From Citrus sinensis (Eukaryota > Streptophyta > Magnoliopsida > Sapindales > Rutaceae), in contig NC_068562.1 in the NCBI RefSeq assembly GCF_022201045.2, positions 2,108,001 to 2,172,000 on the forward strand: 64,000 nucleotides of DNA. Reading direction: 5' to 3'. The notes beneath the pieces were generated by a model. That model saw only the letters and a list, made by a program, of their open reading frames with translations. It was not told where the DNA came from and ran no database searches. Shown here piece by piece: positions 1-10,811 of this stretch. The position numbers and the translations under genes are program-made. The first letter of the stretch is position 1, and each line of letters begins with the position of its first letter.

Positions 1-1005
1 TGTACCTTTGGATGTTCACGGAAGTGCATCACATGTTATTAAATACAATATTCATTTTATACAATGTTGTATGCACTTGTTTGTACAGGGTGGTTGTGGC
101 TCTGTCATTACTCTATTAAATATGAGAACCTTTGTGGGATATAGCGTTTACTTTTGTTGTTTGCTTATCTTGTATGTAAAGCAGAAATTACTAATCTTTG
201 GACCTCTGGTCGGTGCTACTCTTCCCTGTGCAAAAAAGTTGGATGAAGATTTTACTTTGATGTTTTGCAAGAAACTGATGAGTCGATACTTAACTGTTTG
301 TTATTATGTTTTGGATGCTGAAGACTTTTGATAACTGTCCGTGGAAAGAAATAGGAAAAAGGAAAACCTGTTAGCCAATGGATAATGTTATCTTGACACA
401 AATAAATTTTTCTAAAGCCTAGGGAAATGACTGAGCATATTGATATTTGATACAAGGATGTTTTTATACTTGATGGATATCTTGATACCACGATGCTAAA
501 ATTGAGCAAATTCTATGGCTTGATGTATATAACATTTAATTTCAACTAACGAGCTTTGAAACAATTTTGACCATGGAGCATGGGAGCAAGAAAGCCATAA
601 GTGGAGGTGCAACATGTCTCCAAAAACTGAAATGGAGGCCCACGTGCATGTGCTGTAGCAGCCATGGTCCCAAACTCCCAATTCCAACCCCAACCAAGGC
701 GGTTCGTTTGTTTCTCAAAAAAAGAAATTTGCGATGCTGAATCATCATCATCATTCATTTTTTACAGGCAATCCTTCTTTACCCAAGTTTCTCAGAGGCT
801 TGGAAATTGCAATTCTCTTTTGACTCATGACAATACTCCTTCAGCAATAATTAATAATTTTAAGTTTTTGTAAAGCCTCGAACGCCACAGGGCCTCTAAT
901 TGTCTTACTTTGTTGAAATTTGAAATACTGACATGAACTTAACGACAACCCATATGGATATGTAAGAAGATGCATGTATATAGCCTTCAATCAAATCCTT
1001 GGAAA
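1..1005. other. Left-edge spacer, 3' flank of the RFC3-like gene
   Basis: No gene can be supported here. Short open frames exist but have no recognisable domain, codon bias or splice context. The part nearest 1005 should hold the 3' UTR of the minus-strand RFC3-like gene. The rest is unremarkable AT-rich spacer, and the far left could include the edge of a gene outside the window. Confidence 0.5.
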
Positions 1006-4000
1006 TTACACAAATTGGCGATTAACGCAACTGTCTCTGTATATGCTCATGAATTTGGCCACAAATTCTGCAAAAGACGTGTTTGATTAGCTGATAATAC
1101 ATCCGATCATTGGAAGTAAGAACTTCCTTTTGCATAACATTCCTAGCCTCTTAGACTTGGGGGTTAAATTATATATAAATGATGAATTACCTTCCAGTTT
1201 CAGTAAAGCGCTTGTTCCAGCTGGGAGCCTCTTATCCTGTCAGTGATAACCTTGAGTTATTTTCACCTTAATTTTCCAGGAGACCAATCAACAAACCATG
1301 CAGTGCAAGTGAGTAAACTTACGTAATAAGCATGCCAGTAATAAATTTCCCTTTTCAAGCTAGCCTCAACGCTCTTAAGGAATTGTTCCACTAGCTTCTG
1401 CATTTTTGCGAACACAAGTCTATCAGAAGACTAGATATTGTTAAATAATTAACTAAATTGCACTGAGCTATATATAATGCATCACCAAGAGAATCAGTTT
1501 TGGGTGAACAAACTCCGCAAGAAGCTTCTGAATCTTTCCTCGGACCATAACTAGTCTGATAATTTCAAATATGTTAACATGCCAGTTTTGCTTTCAAGCA
1601 ATTCAAGTAATATAATTCTTAGTTAAAAACAATAATTATTTCCATTATTCATACCCACCTCTTAGGTGATGGATCAGCCAGTATTTCTGCAGCCAATTCT
1701 ATTAACACTTCTTCCCATCCAAGAGGAATTGGTTGGTCATCGGCAAAAGGATAGCTTCATGATCACAACATCTCATGTGAGAACAGCTATTAAACAATTT
1801 ACAAGTTTTATTTTCTGTTTACTTCGTAGGTCAGTTTGTTTTTGGCGTGATTTCAAAAACAATCGTCATAATAGTTCAAGATATTTGATAAATTATTTTA
1901 TTTTAAAGTAATGTGAGCTTCAAATACAGATAATGTTATTGTTAAAAATGTTGCAATTTATATGCAAAGATTAAAATCGAAAATTACGTGTATGTTAAGA
2001 CATAAGAGGGCTTTGCAAATTTATTGAAAATTCAATTGCTTACTTGAGTGCTTTGCAGGCTTCTAGAGCCATGATGGCTTTCCTCAGGTTCTGCTTCGCT
2101 TTGGTAGCAATCTTAGCAGCAAAGGTCATTGATAGATCAAAGTCCTCTTTCCTTGCTATCTGAATAAGAACTTCCATTATCTGGAAAATTGAAGCTCAAG
2201 AATAGCCATTAGTCCAATAGTCAATTAAATGCATCCAAGTAATTCTACGGTATAAAATCAATAAGACACTTACTTCATGGGTAACAGGAGGATCAACCTT
2301 GATAACTTTGCAGTGGGTTTTCACTGATTCTATGATGTCTACATCATCTTCACAGCAGAGTATGAGTTTACAAGAATCTGTGTAGCCGTCCATAATCCAT
2401 TTTATCAGGTACTGAATGTGCTCTGCTGCTTTGTCGACTTCATAAATAACTATCACTGAATTTAGATGGAGATTTTTTAGTTTCAGGCGAATGACTAAGT
2501 GAATCTGAACGCATCCAAAGAATTCAAACCTTTATGATCGGTCTTGCAACTTGCATTGCTGACTTCAGGGGTAATAGCAAGGTTGTCTCTTATTTCTTTG
2601 ACTAAACCCATTAATGCATATTTAGCATTCGCTTGCAAATTAACGTTGAGCTCCACATGGTGAGCACTGGATGCTACTGGGACCAATACTTGCGTTGGCC
2701 ATTTTTCCTGTCGAGATGAAAATATAGTTGTAATGTTGATTATTAATTCTCTTTAAGATGACAACAAAATTGAATAAATGGTATATCCTTGATACAAAAG
2801 ATTCAGAGTGCTACAATCTACCTTGCTTTAGAATGATTGATATATCCCACTTTTTGAAACTCAGAAAATCCAGTTCCAGGTTTTAGTTAGAGTAAGATGT
2901 GAAACAAGATTTCAGTAGCCAAAGCTACTATAGTTGTTACGAGCATCAGTTGAGGTTCTTTGTCAAGAAAAAGATAACAAGTACTCATAACTCCATTAAT
3001 TTATATATGTGATATTAATTATTTACGTTCATGGCTTGAAAATAGATTTTATTTTCGATGTTTAGACACTTAGGCCACGAGCATTTATTTTCAAGGCAGA
3101 TTCTTGATTATGTGAAATACACGGAACATGAAATAAGTGGGAGTGAATTATACCTGAACTGGGAAGTATCTTAAATCATGAGATATCTGAGAAGAAAAGA
3201 AAGAAAAAAAGTACCAAGGTCAGCTTAACTGCATGGAAACTGGAAACTCTAATGTCTCTGCATCTAATGAAAAGAACATACATTCCAACATGCGTCACCA
3301 TATATTTCGTGGAGCAGGGCCATGGCCAGTGCTCTTTTACCAGAACCAGATTGTCCCTTGATCAAGATATGAGGACAGTTTCCATCCACAACCTAAATGA
3401 AAATTATTATGACTTGAGACTCAGAAAAATGAAAAAATTAATTCTGCATAGAGAAAAAAATCAACTTACAAGTTCCTTGAGAAGCTGAGCTTCATGTTTG
3501 TGGCATATGAATCCATTCAAAGAACTAGGTTGATGCTTGTCAGCCCAAAATGGTCTCAACTTTTCAATCACAACTGCTTTCTGAATAAATGAAGTTTCAT
3601 CAAATGCCCTCTTCTCAGGAGATGATTTTGATTTTCTGCACGACCCTTTCTTCATACAAGAAAACCATGCATCCGCTTGGCCAGTCTTCCGCCTGTTATT
3701 TGCAAACTTTGTGGAGCTTGTGCTTGATTTAACACTAGCATAACTTGTCTTGCTACCCTCGGAGCTAAACTTGCCATTACTACTCTGTCTGCTGACAATT
3801 AAGTTGGCAGGTGTAATAGGTGGTATTGGCAGTGAAGGTCTTTGAGGAGTTTGATCGATACCAAGACCACTATTTGATCTACTTTCATGGTGAGAAGAAG
3901 AGTTTCTTTGTGGAAAAATCACTGGCCTTGGATGCACATCAGCTTGAACCCCTCCATTCTTTGCAAAACCATCACGGGAAAAGAAGATGTCCCCAATTGA

Positions 4001-4762
4001 GTCTGTGCTTTCAAATCTTAGTGCAGCATTAGTAGTAGTTATAGGACCTTGAAACATCTTTGCACTGGCAACCATTTCATTGAGTTCGCCAATTGTTGGT
4101 GCTTCGAATTTTGAAACTACTTCTCTCTGTCTCCGAATCGGGTTCCTTGGCAATGATGATGCAGATGTTATCCTCTCTTTCTGCCCTACAATCGCATGAT
4201 TGTTCTCTTGTTCTTTATCTCTTAATACTGGTCTCAGTTTTGGTGCAGTCATTGCTCTACGATTATAATTTGGTTTCTCACTCAATCTAATTGGCGTCTC
4301 ATGAACGTCATCCAGAGTGTTACCAACAGCTGGTTTATAAGGAGATAAATGTCTTCGACGCTCAGATTTTGAGGAAGGACTAACATTATTTCTGGGCATA
4401 GAAGAAAGGTTACTAACACTATAATAAGTTCTTGGTTTATAAGGAGACTTGCTGCTCTGTCTCCTTCTAGCCGGGCTGCTGAATTTAGGAGGAGAACCAA
4501 ATCTGTCATCTTTGTCAATCTTCAAAGCATGTCTCGCAGAAGAAGTACTCAAGCTGGTGGAGATGTTTCTTGGTAAATTAGAATCATCAGCGAGGTCTCC
4601 TCCGTTCTTTGCATTGTGATCATGCCAGGGACTTTCTTGCCACTCTGTCTCCGTATCAGACGGTTCATATCCGCTCTTATTTTGTTTCATTGGGGCAGAT
4701 TTATGAGAATGAAGAGTAAGAGCCCCGCTATATCTTGATGAACTCTCCATTACTTTCGGCAA
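1006..4762 (-). CDS. RFC3-like clamp-loader AAA+ ATPase with long disordered N-terminus
   Basis: Eleven exons: 4762-3470, 3392-3282, 3186-3154, 2707-2530, 2455-2274, 2180-2044, 1754-1659, 1555-1486, 1397-1323, 1236-1191 and 1067-1006. They sum to 2283 nt (760 aa), all with GT-AG junctions in phase. Residues 1 to about 385 are Ser/Arg/Lys-rich and low in complexity. The C-terminal half covers a complete replication factor C subunit 3 fold: Walker A GQSGSGKR (444-451), Walker B-type IYEVDK (542-547), LILCC (569-573), [13 protein letters not shown], and the collar helices up to [13 protein letters not shown]. The SRC motif of RFC subunits, which carries the arginine finger, reads THC (585-587). 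RFC3 normally loads PCNA at replication and repair sites. This is a plant paralogue of about twice RFC3 length, so a conventional loader role is uncertain. An in-frame ATG at 4750 is an alternative start. Confidence 0.88.
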
Positions 4763-5401
4763 GCGAACTAGTGAGCAAAACTATACAAGGAATGAATCAA
4801 GGACATTGAAGCTGGAGACTTTGCATATATTTTCGCTTTGTAGATATCTGAAAGAATCAATAGAAAAATAGCAATGACGCATATGAAGAAATTAAGGCGT
4901 CCAAGAAGATGCTTATAAAATGCGATGCTTACAAAGCAGACAGCTCATTGGTGAATATGATTTTTGTCATGCACTAGATTTTTTTAATTCAGCAAATTCC
5001 TAACTTTCAATAACAAGACATTTAGGCGTGTTGTTTTCCCCGTTATCTCTAAGCTCGTCATCAAGGATGTTATTATGTCTTTTGTTATTTTGTCTGTTTG
5101 CCGTTCTGTCGGATTGATTCTCAGACGAAGGAATCATGAATCTCCGGCATGGCTGCGGCAGAAATGAAAATGAATTCTCAATTATCATTTCAAAAAACTG
5201 TGTTTAAGATAACATGGAAAAATAATCCTCCATCAACTGATTAATCAAATGCATAACAATACGATGTTGAGCCTGGCTTCTTTCCTTATCGAATTTTCCT
5301 CCATTAAATATCTTTTTCTCTTTTTGAAAATGGCCATTTCAGTATACAGCTGTGTTACAGGTAAAATCTTGAGACAGATGTGAGTTTATAAACTGACTAA
5401 T
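4763..5401. other. Spacer between two minus-strand genes
   Basis: This should hold the 5' UTR and promoter of the RFC3-like gene and the 3' UTR of the upstream alpha/beta hydrolase. A 62-codon open frame at 5188-5000 (minus) has no recognisable domain and could be a 5' UTR exon by chance. I see no repeat. Confidence 0.4.
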
Positions 5402-8002
5402 TTACAGTACTTGAAGAGATGCTTGTGGCTTTACAGTTGATAACCAGTCCATTAAAGCTTTATTGACAAGCTCCGGTACTTCATCATGAGGGCAGTGTCC
5501 AGCTTGAAAGTTTACCAGCGTCGTATTTGGATAAAATTCTTTGATTCTGGTAGCCTTGGCAGAACCTACCCATGGATCTAAGTCACCCCAGAGCAACAAC
5601 AATGGGCAAGATAACTTGCTTAGGACACTGTCTAGAGTGTATTTGCTTTGATTCAACATGAATCTCGTCATTAATCTGTGAAAAACATTCCAAAAAAGAT
5701 TATAGAAAAAATGTTGAGAAGGGATTAAAAAAAAAAAAAAAAAAAAAAAAGAGGTGCTATCACTTCCCAGTAGATTGTGAACAACTAATTAACAGTGTTT
5801 TAGGCCCTTCTAGTAATTCATGCTGGTGTAATTAGTACACATATACACCTCTGCACCAATGCGAAGAAGAAAATGGAGCATAGTCTGGATGAGAGTTCAA
5901 GATTTTCCTGCACTCATCCTGAAGAAAATGCAGTGGTTTTCATAGTTGGGAACTACCATACACACCTGTAGTAAACTTCTGCCGCATTGGGGTCTGCTGC
6001 TGGCCTTGTTATTGATTCCACTAGATAGTCATCCACATTAGAGGAATTTATATATACCTACATAAGCCAGGAAAAAATGTATTTATGACGAGCACATTAA
6101 AAAAATATTGATATATAAAAGGCAAAAATTATGTTTTCAATGTCTTAACAGATGGAAAAATGCAAAACGGGAAAATGCAGCTCTAATTTAGAGCCATTAA
6201 CCAAAGTGAATACAAGTTAAAGGCACAGCACTTTAGTACTGAGGTTGATGTCCTACAAAACCAATTCGATAATCATGAACATATTCTTTATCCCATTCAT
6301 GAATTCTGAACAGCTATAAAGAAAATAGCAAAATGATTGTGCATAACATAAACTTAATAAAGCATCTTCAAAATTTCCAATCAGGACACATTGATTTTTT
6401 TTTGAGATGATGGATGAAAAGCTGATGCTTTTAGATAACATTCAAGTAAAACTAGTCTCATTAACACTCTTAATAACTACCTGAGTACATTAGACAAGCC
6501 ATGCTTCACATTTAACAAAGAAAATGAGAACAGATCCTGAATGTATGCCTCATACCACTTATAGAAATACTACTTAAGCTAAAGTTCCCATTACACTTCA
6601 AAAGCAGAAGGCTTGGTGAAATATGATAGCAAGTGACTTACACTCTTTAAGACAGAAACAATGCGAGCTGGTTGCTTTGCTTGCCAAAACAAAAATCCAA
6701 GAACTATACGCTGAAAAATTTCCTTCAGAGGCTTTAGGAAAACTTTCTGTAAGGTTGATTCTTCTGACTGATTACTTCCTTTTCTTCCATCTCCAAACTG
6801 TCCAGCAGAATTTAGAAGGGCAACACCAGTAACTTGATCAGGCAAGCCTACTGCTGCAACTAGAGCAGCAAACCCTCCAAGACTGAAATATTACCAGGAA
6901 TCACAGGATCGTTAGTTGGTATGCCATCTGAAAAGACAGCCTTATCAAAAGCACACTAAAGATGGAAGGAAATCAGCAAGAAAGAACAGAGAGATTTTTG
7001 TTGCACTTAAAAATGATAAGAATTTGATCTCTCTTCGAACACCAAAGTCACAAGACTTCATCTTAAAAGAAATTTGATTACCTAACGAAAAAAGAAGTTA
7101 TTTACCTGTTTCCAACCAAAACAGCAGGCTCTTTCACTATTTCCTTCAAGAAATCCACTATTTGATCTTTCCATACCATAGCATCGTATTCAATAATTGC
7201 TTTCTCACTCCACCCAAAACCTAGCAAATCTACGGCATAAACCTTGTACCTTTTAGCTAATTCAGGTATATTGTACCTGTACAAATATAGAAAATGAAAA
7301 ACTCCATCTTAATCTCAAGAAAGATGATGACATTTTTCCACCATGAGACAACAGAATGTCAGCTATTAAAGTTGTTAAGGGATAGGATGACGCCAAAGTG
7401 CTGGCAAAATAGGTTTATTTGTTTGTGTAGATAATAACCAAACCAAAATTGTCTCCAACATGGTATTAGAGAGTATTTGTCAGTTCAAGTTTCATCCGAA
7501 GTTCAAGTTCAGCCATAATGAAAGAGAAATTAGACATAGCCTCAAAAAGTACACAATTATGAATCTAATGCTTAAATAACTAAACAAACAAAGTCAACTG
7601 TATTAAAAACAAAATGCAAAAATTAATGAACATGGAAAAGGGGAAAAGGTAGGAAACCTCCAATGAAATGCAGAGGCACCAAAACCATGAATAAGAACAA
7701 CAGGAGACCCTTCTCCTTGAACTACATAATGTATTTTGTGACCCCGCCATGTCCAGAAATTATAGCCTTCCGGCTTGAATGGTAACCTCTCCATCCCTAC
7801 GAAAAAATTCAACTTAAGCCTTTAGAAAATACAAACAGAGTAAGATAATTACAAATTTCCAAATTCATTCGAAAGGAAAAGTTGGATATAAACCATTGTA
7901 GAGTCTCAGTTGCACAATACAAAGAATAAAGATAAAACATTTTCTTGTTAAACAAGAACTCTTCTAATTCAATAATATAATCGAGGTATGTTCTATGACA
8001 GA

Positions 8003-8042
<40 letters not shown>

Positions 8043-8426
8043 GAATTAAAACGAAAAAAATGGAAAAAAAGACCTTGCGAAGGTTCAGTAACCAAAGAAG
8101 ATCCAATGACCGAAGCACCAGAAGCCACAATTCCTCTGAAAACAAAAGCCCTCCTGCTTATTTCACATTTGCTTCCTTTTTAAGTAGAGAGAAAGATCAA
8201 AGGTACATACAGATACAGTCAAGAAAACAACAAACACTTTCCAATTTTTATTGCGAATAAGGAAAACAAGAATAAGCAGAGCTTAAGACTACTTACCAGG
8301 CTGATAAATTCTCCCAGGTGAAATGAACCTGCTGCTGCCACAGACCGGGTTTAAGAATTCTCTCCTAGCTAAAGGTGATGCAGCGAACGAACAAGACATT
8401 CTAAATCTTCGGGAGCAGAGTGTCAT
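5402..8426 (-). CDS. Plastid-type alpha/beta hydrolase, At4g36530/CLD1 group
   Basis: Seven exons: 8426-8297, 8133-8074, 7796-7658, 7276-7106, 6882-6642, 6057-5966 and 5675-5402. They total 1107 nt (368 aa). The first 60 or so residues are Ser/Arg-rich and look like a plastid transit peptide. The hydrolase fold follows: oxyanion loop IHGFGAS, nucleophile elbow GNSLGG (Ser167), acid in WGDLDPW (Asp309 or Asp311) and catalytic His338 in AGHCPHD. It belongs to the plant group that includes Arabidopsis At4g36530 and, more distantly, chlorophyll dephytylase CLD1. The substrate cannot be read from the sequence. The exon 2 acceptor must be the AG two bases after the first candidate, because the other choice breaks the frame. 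The start at 8426 is the first ATG; 8399 is an in-frame alternative. Confidence 0.9.
8005..8035. repeat. (AT)n microsatellite in intron 2 of the hydrolase gene
   Basis: An uninterrupted AT dinucleotide run of about 31 bases lies inside the intron between hydrolase exons 2 and 3. Confidence 0.95.
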
Positions 8427-9359
8427 CAAAGAGTTGGAGACTGTTAAAAGGAATGATTAATTCTGTTATTGTTAAAAGATTTTTATTTTGGGTGCGATTT
8501 TATTAGTGTGGTTGGAGTTCGGCCCTTGTGGCGGAGTCTTAGCCAGCCACAGCCCACACCCACAGAGATTTCAAGAATTTGTTTGTTTGTTTTTTTTCCC
8601 GGGAAATTTCGAACCGTCCAAATTATAACTGAGAGTTTTATCCTTTCTTGGTAAATCATAATTCATGAGCTTTTGAAAAATATTGTATCTCCTGTGTTTT
8701 CAACTAATGTATTATATATTTTATTATCATAACGTTTGATTACTTATTTTGTACACTTGTTTTTTATGACATGGAAGAAAAATTAACCTGCAATGCCTTT
8801 TAAAGAAAAAGTTAGAAAATAAATATTATAAACTAACTACTCTTGTATAAAGTTTTATTCTTAGGAAATTACTATGGCAGCAAATATATATATATACTAT
8901 TTTTAAAAGTTTTAATGTATTATTTTATAGGTTGGATTCCCTTAATTTAAAATTTTTTAATTCAAGTCATGACTTGATTTTTTATCTATTAAATCTACTC
9001 AATCTAATGGCAATTGAATGATGATTTAAATGGTACTTATTCACTTTATTCTATCCCATTAAGTAAAATAGATCCAATCAATGAAAAATTAAAATATTTT
9101 TTTATAATTATTTTAGTATTATACACATATCAATTTATTAGTACTTGCCATTATTTTTATTGTAAAACAATAAACTTCAATTAATTTTATTTAAATAATT
9201 CAATCAACTAATGATATGATACGTCGCCTATGTGCTAAAATATATCAATGATTTCTCCTACATCCTCCTATTTTATGACATGTCATCTGTTATAAAGTTA
9301 TATAAATGACAAACCGCACTATTTTTCCACGAAAGTTTTATAAAATGCCATCTATTTTC

Positions 9360-9400
9360 TAAGGCAAAGCTTATGTTACATCAGCTGTAACAAACAGCTA
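9360..9400. repeat. Degraded end of the 10481-10615 MITE family
   Basis: The sequence TAAGGCAAAGCTTATGTTAC followed by CTGTAACA matches the left end of the MITE at 10481 with a few changes. No matching opposite end was found nearby, so it looks like a fragment. Confidence 0.35.
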
Positions 9401-10480
9401 TAATATACTAAATATATAAATTATTTATTACGTACAATTTGCTACTTGTACGATATGTCATCTATTTATACACAACATTGCATACAGATTTTTTATATGC
9501 TGACATATGGTGAATGTAATAAATTTGTAAAAAAAAAAGTCAGACAAAATTTCTAATTAATAATTGCATTGATTTATAAGTAAAATAATTTTAAATATAT
9601 AATATTAAGTATATTTTTAATTCTCTTTTAAGTTAATTTAATTAGTCAATGTACTTAGTATAATTCTATTCAATCTTGAAGTTAAGGTTTTACTCTAATG
9701 ATAAGGAATGAGCTTTCCTAAACATCGGTTATAGATTCGACCGTGCATGAGTTATTAATAACAAAAATTTAATTCAGTTTATTTAATCTAATCTAAATTT
9801 ACGTATATCACAGTGTATTTAAAAAGTGACATTGGGCTTTCGGCCCTGCCTTGGGCTTTCTACCCTTTTTCGGCTGCGTTATTAGGCTTTCAACCCTCGC
9901 TTCGATTGATTGGAGGGTTGACATTTCGTCCGTTCGATAATAAGCTTTGTTTGATACAATTTTTTAAGTAGAGTTTATATTAATAAAATTTTTATAAATA
10001 AAGTTTTTATTAAAAAAGTTAGTTATTTGACTATTAATAAGAGTTTTTATTAAAAATTTATGAAATTATTTTAATAAGTAAATTTTTTTAAGTTATATTA
10101 TAAAAAGAATAAATAAGATTGTTAAATAAGTAAATGATATTTTAGGTATTTTGACATTTAAAAAAAGTTTTTCAACCTCTACTCTCAAAAGTCTAAAATT
10201 TAAGATTTTGTTAATAGAGATAAAATAGTTTATTTAAGCTTCAAAAACTCTATTAAAAAAACAACCAAAAAATAATAAAAATTATAACAAAAATTTATGG
10301 AATTAAATAAGCACTTATGTTTATTAAATAAATCATACCAAATAGACACTAAAAATGAGGTCTTATACGAAGTAACTTATATAAACTTAAAATTAATTTG
10401 TTTCCAACTGTATATTCCTCCATTATTATTGTTATTATTATTTAAGAATTATATCACTCAGTTGTTAATGATCTAATACA

Positions 10481-10615
10481 TAAGGCAAATGCTAAGTTAC
10501 AATAATTGTAACATACATCTTTTATGTGAACCACACAAATTATGAGTCTTACAATTTTATATGGTTCATATGAGAGATGTATGGTACAATTATTATAACT
10601 TAGAGGCTCCCCTTA
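10481..10615. mobile_element. 135-bp MITE with long terminal inverted repeats
   Basis: The left end (TAAGGCAAATGCTAAGTTAC onward, about 53 bases) pairs with the reverse complement of the right end (TAAGGGGAGCCTCTAAGTTA onward). Both arms run through the shared words CATACATCT and GAACCA. The two arms make up most of the element, leaving a short AT-rich loop. It has no coding capacity. The superfamily is not certain and no clear target duplication beyond TA is visible. Confidence 0.75.
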
Positions 10616-10811
10616 AAGAGTTATGGAACATTAATTTTGGGTGAGCTTAGGAGCTGCCCGGTGGGAGGGAAAGTGCAGCTATAAGTATTACAGCTTGAAT
10701 TGGGCGAGCGTTAAGTGACAGGAAATTGCATTTTGGTAACCAACCAAATACCGTTGTTAACTACTTGTAACTATTCTGAAACTGAAATTAAAAAAATTCC
10801 ACGCCAATCCA

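Larger units (their letters stand above)
8427..10811. other. 2.4-kb divergent intergenic region, AT-rich with MITEs
   Basis: This lies between the divergent starts of the alpha/beta hydrolase (minus) and the DUF829 gene (plus), so both promoters should sit here. The middle is strongly AT-rich and contains a small MITE at 10481-10615 and a degraded relative near 9360. At 9690-9750 a stretch with a GATTCGACC-like box resembles an eroded tRNA-type SINE, but this is weak. A GC-richer patch at 9836-9950 (repeated GGGCTTTC and CCCT words) looks foreign and is unclassified. No gene is visible. Confidence 0.5.

Noticed and set aside
2044..2046. A TAA that would end the RFC3-like gene at the sixth exon
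   Set aside because: The TAA overlaps a good donor (CTCAA|GTAAGC). Splicing to 1754 gives [16 protein letters not shown], the conserved RFC3 continuation, and five further exons stay in frame.
9731..9750. A possible tRNA gene or SINE around GATTCGACC
   Set aside because: No cloverleaf, A box or element ends could be assembled around it. At best it is an eroded fragment.
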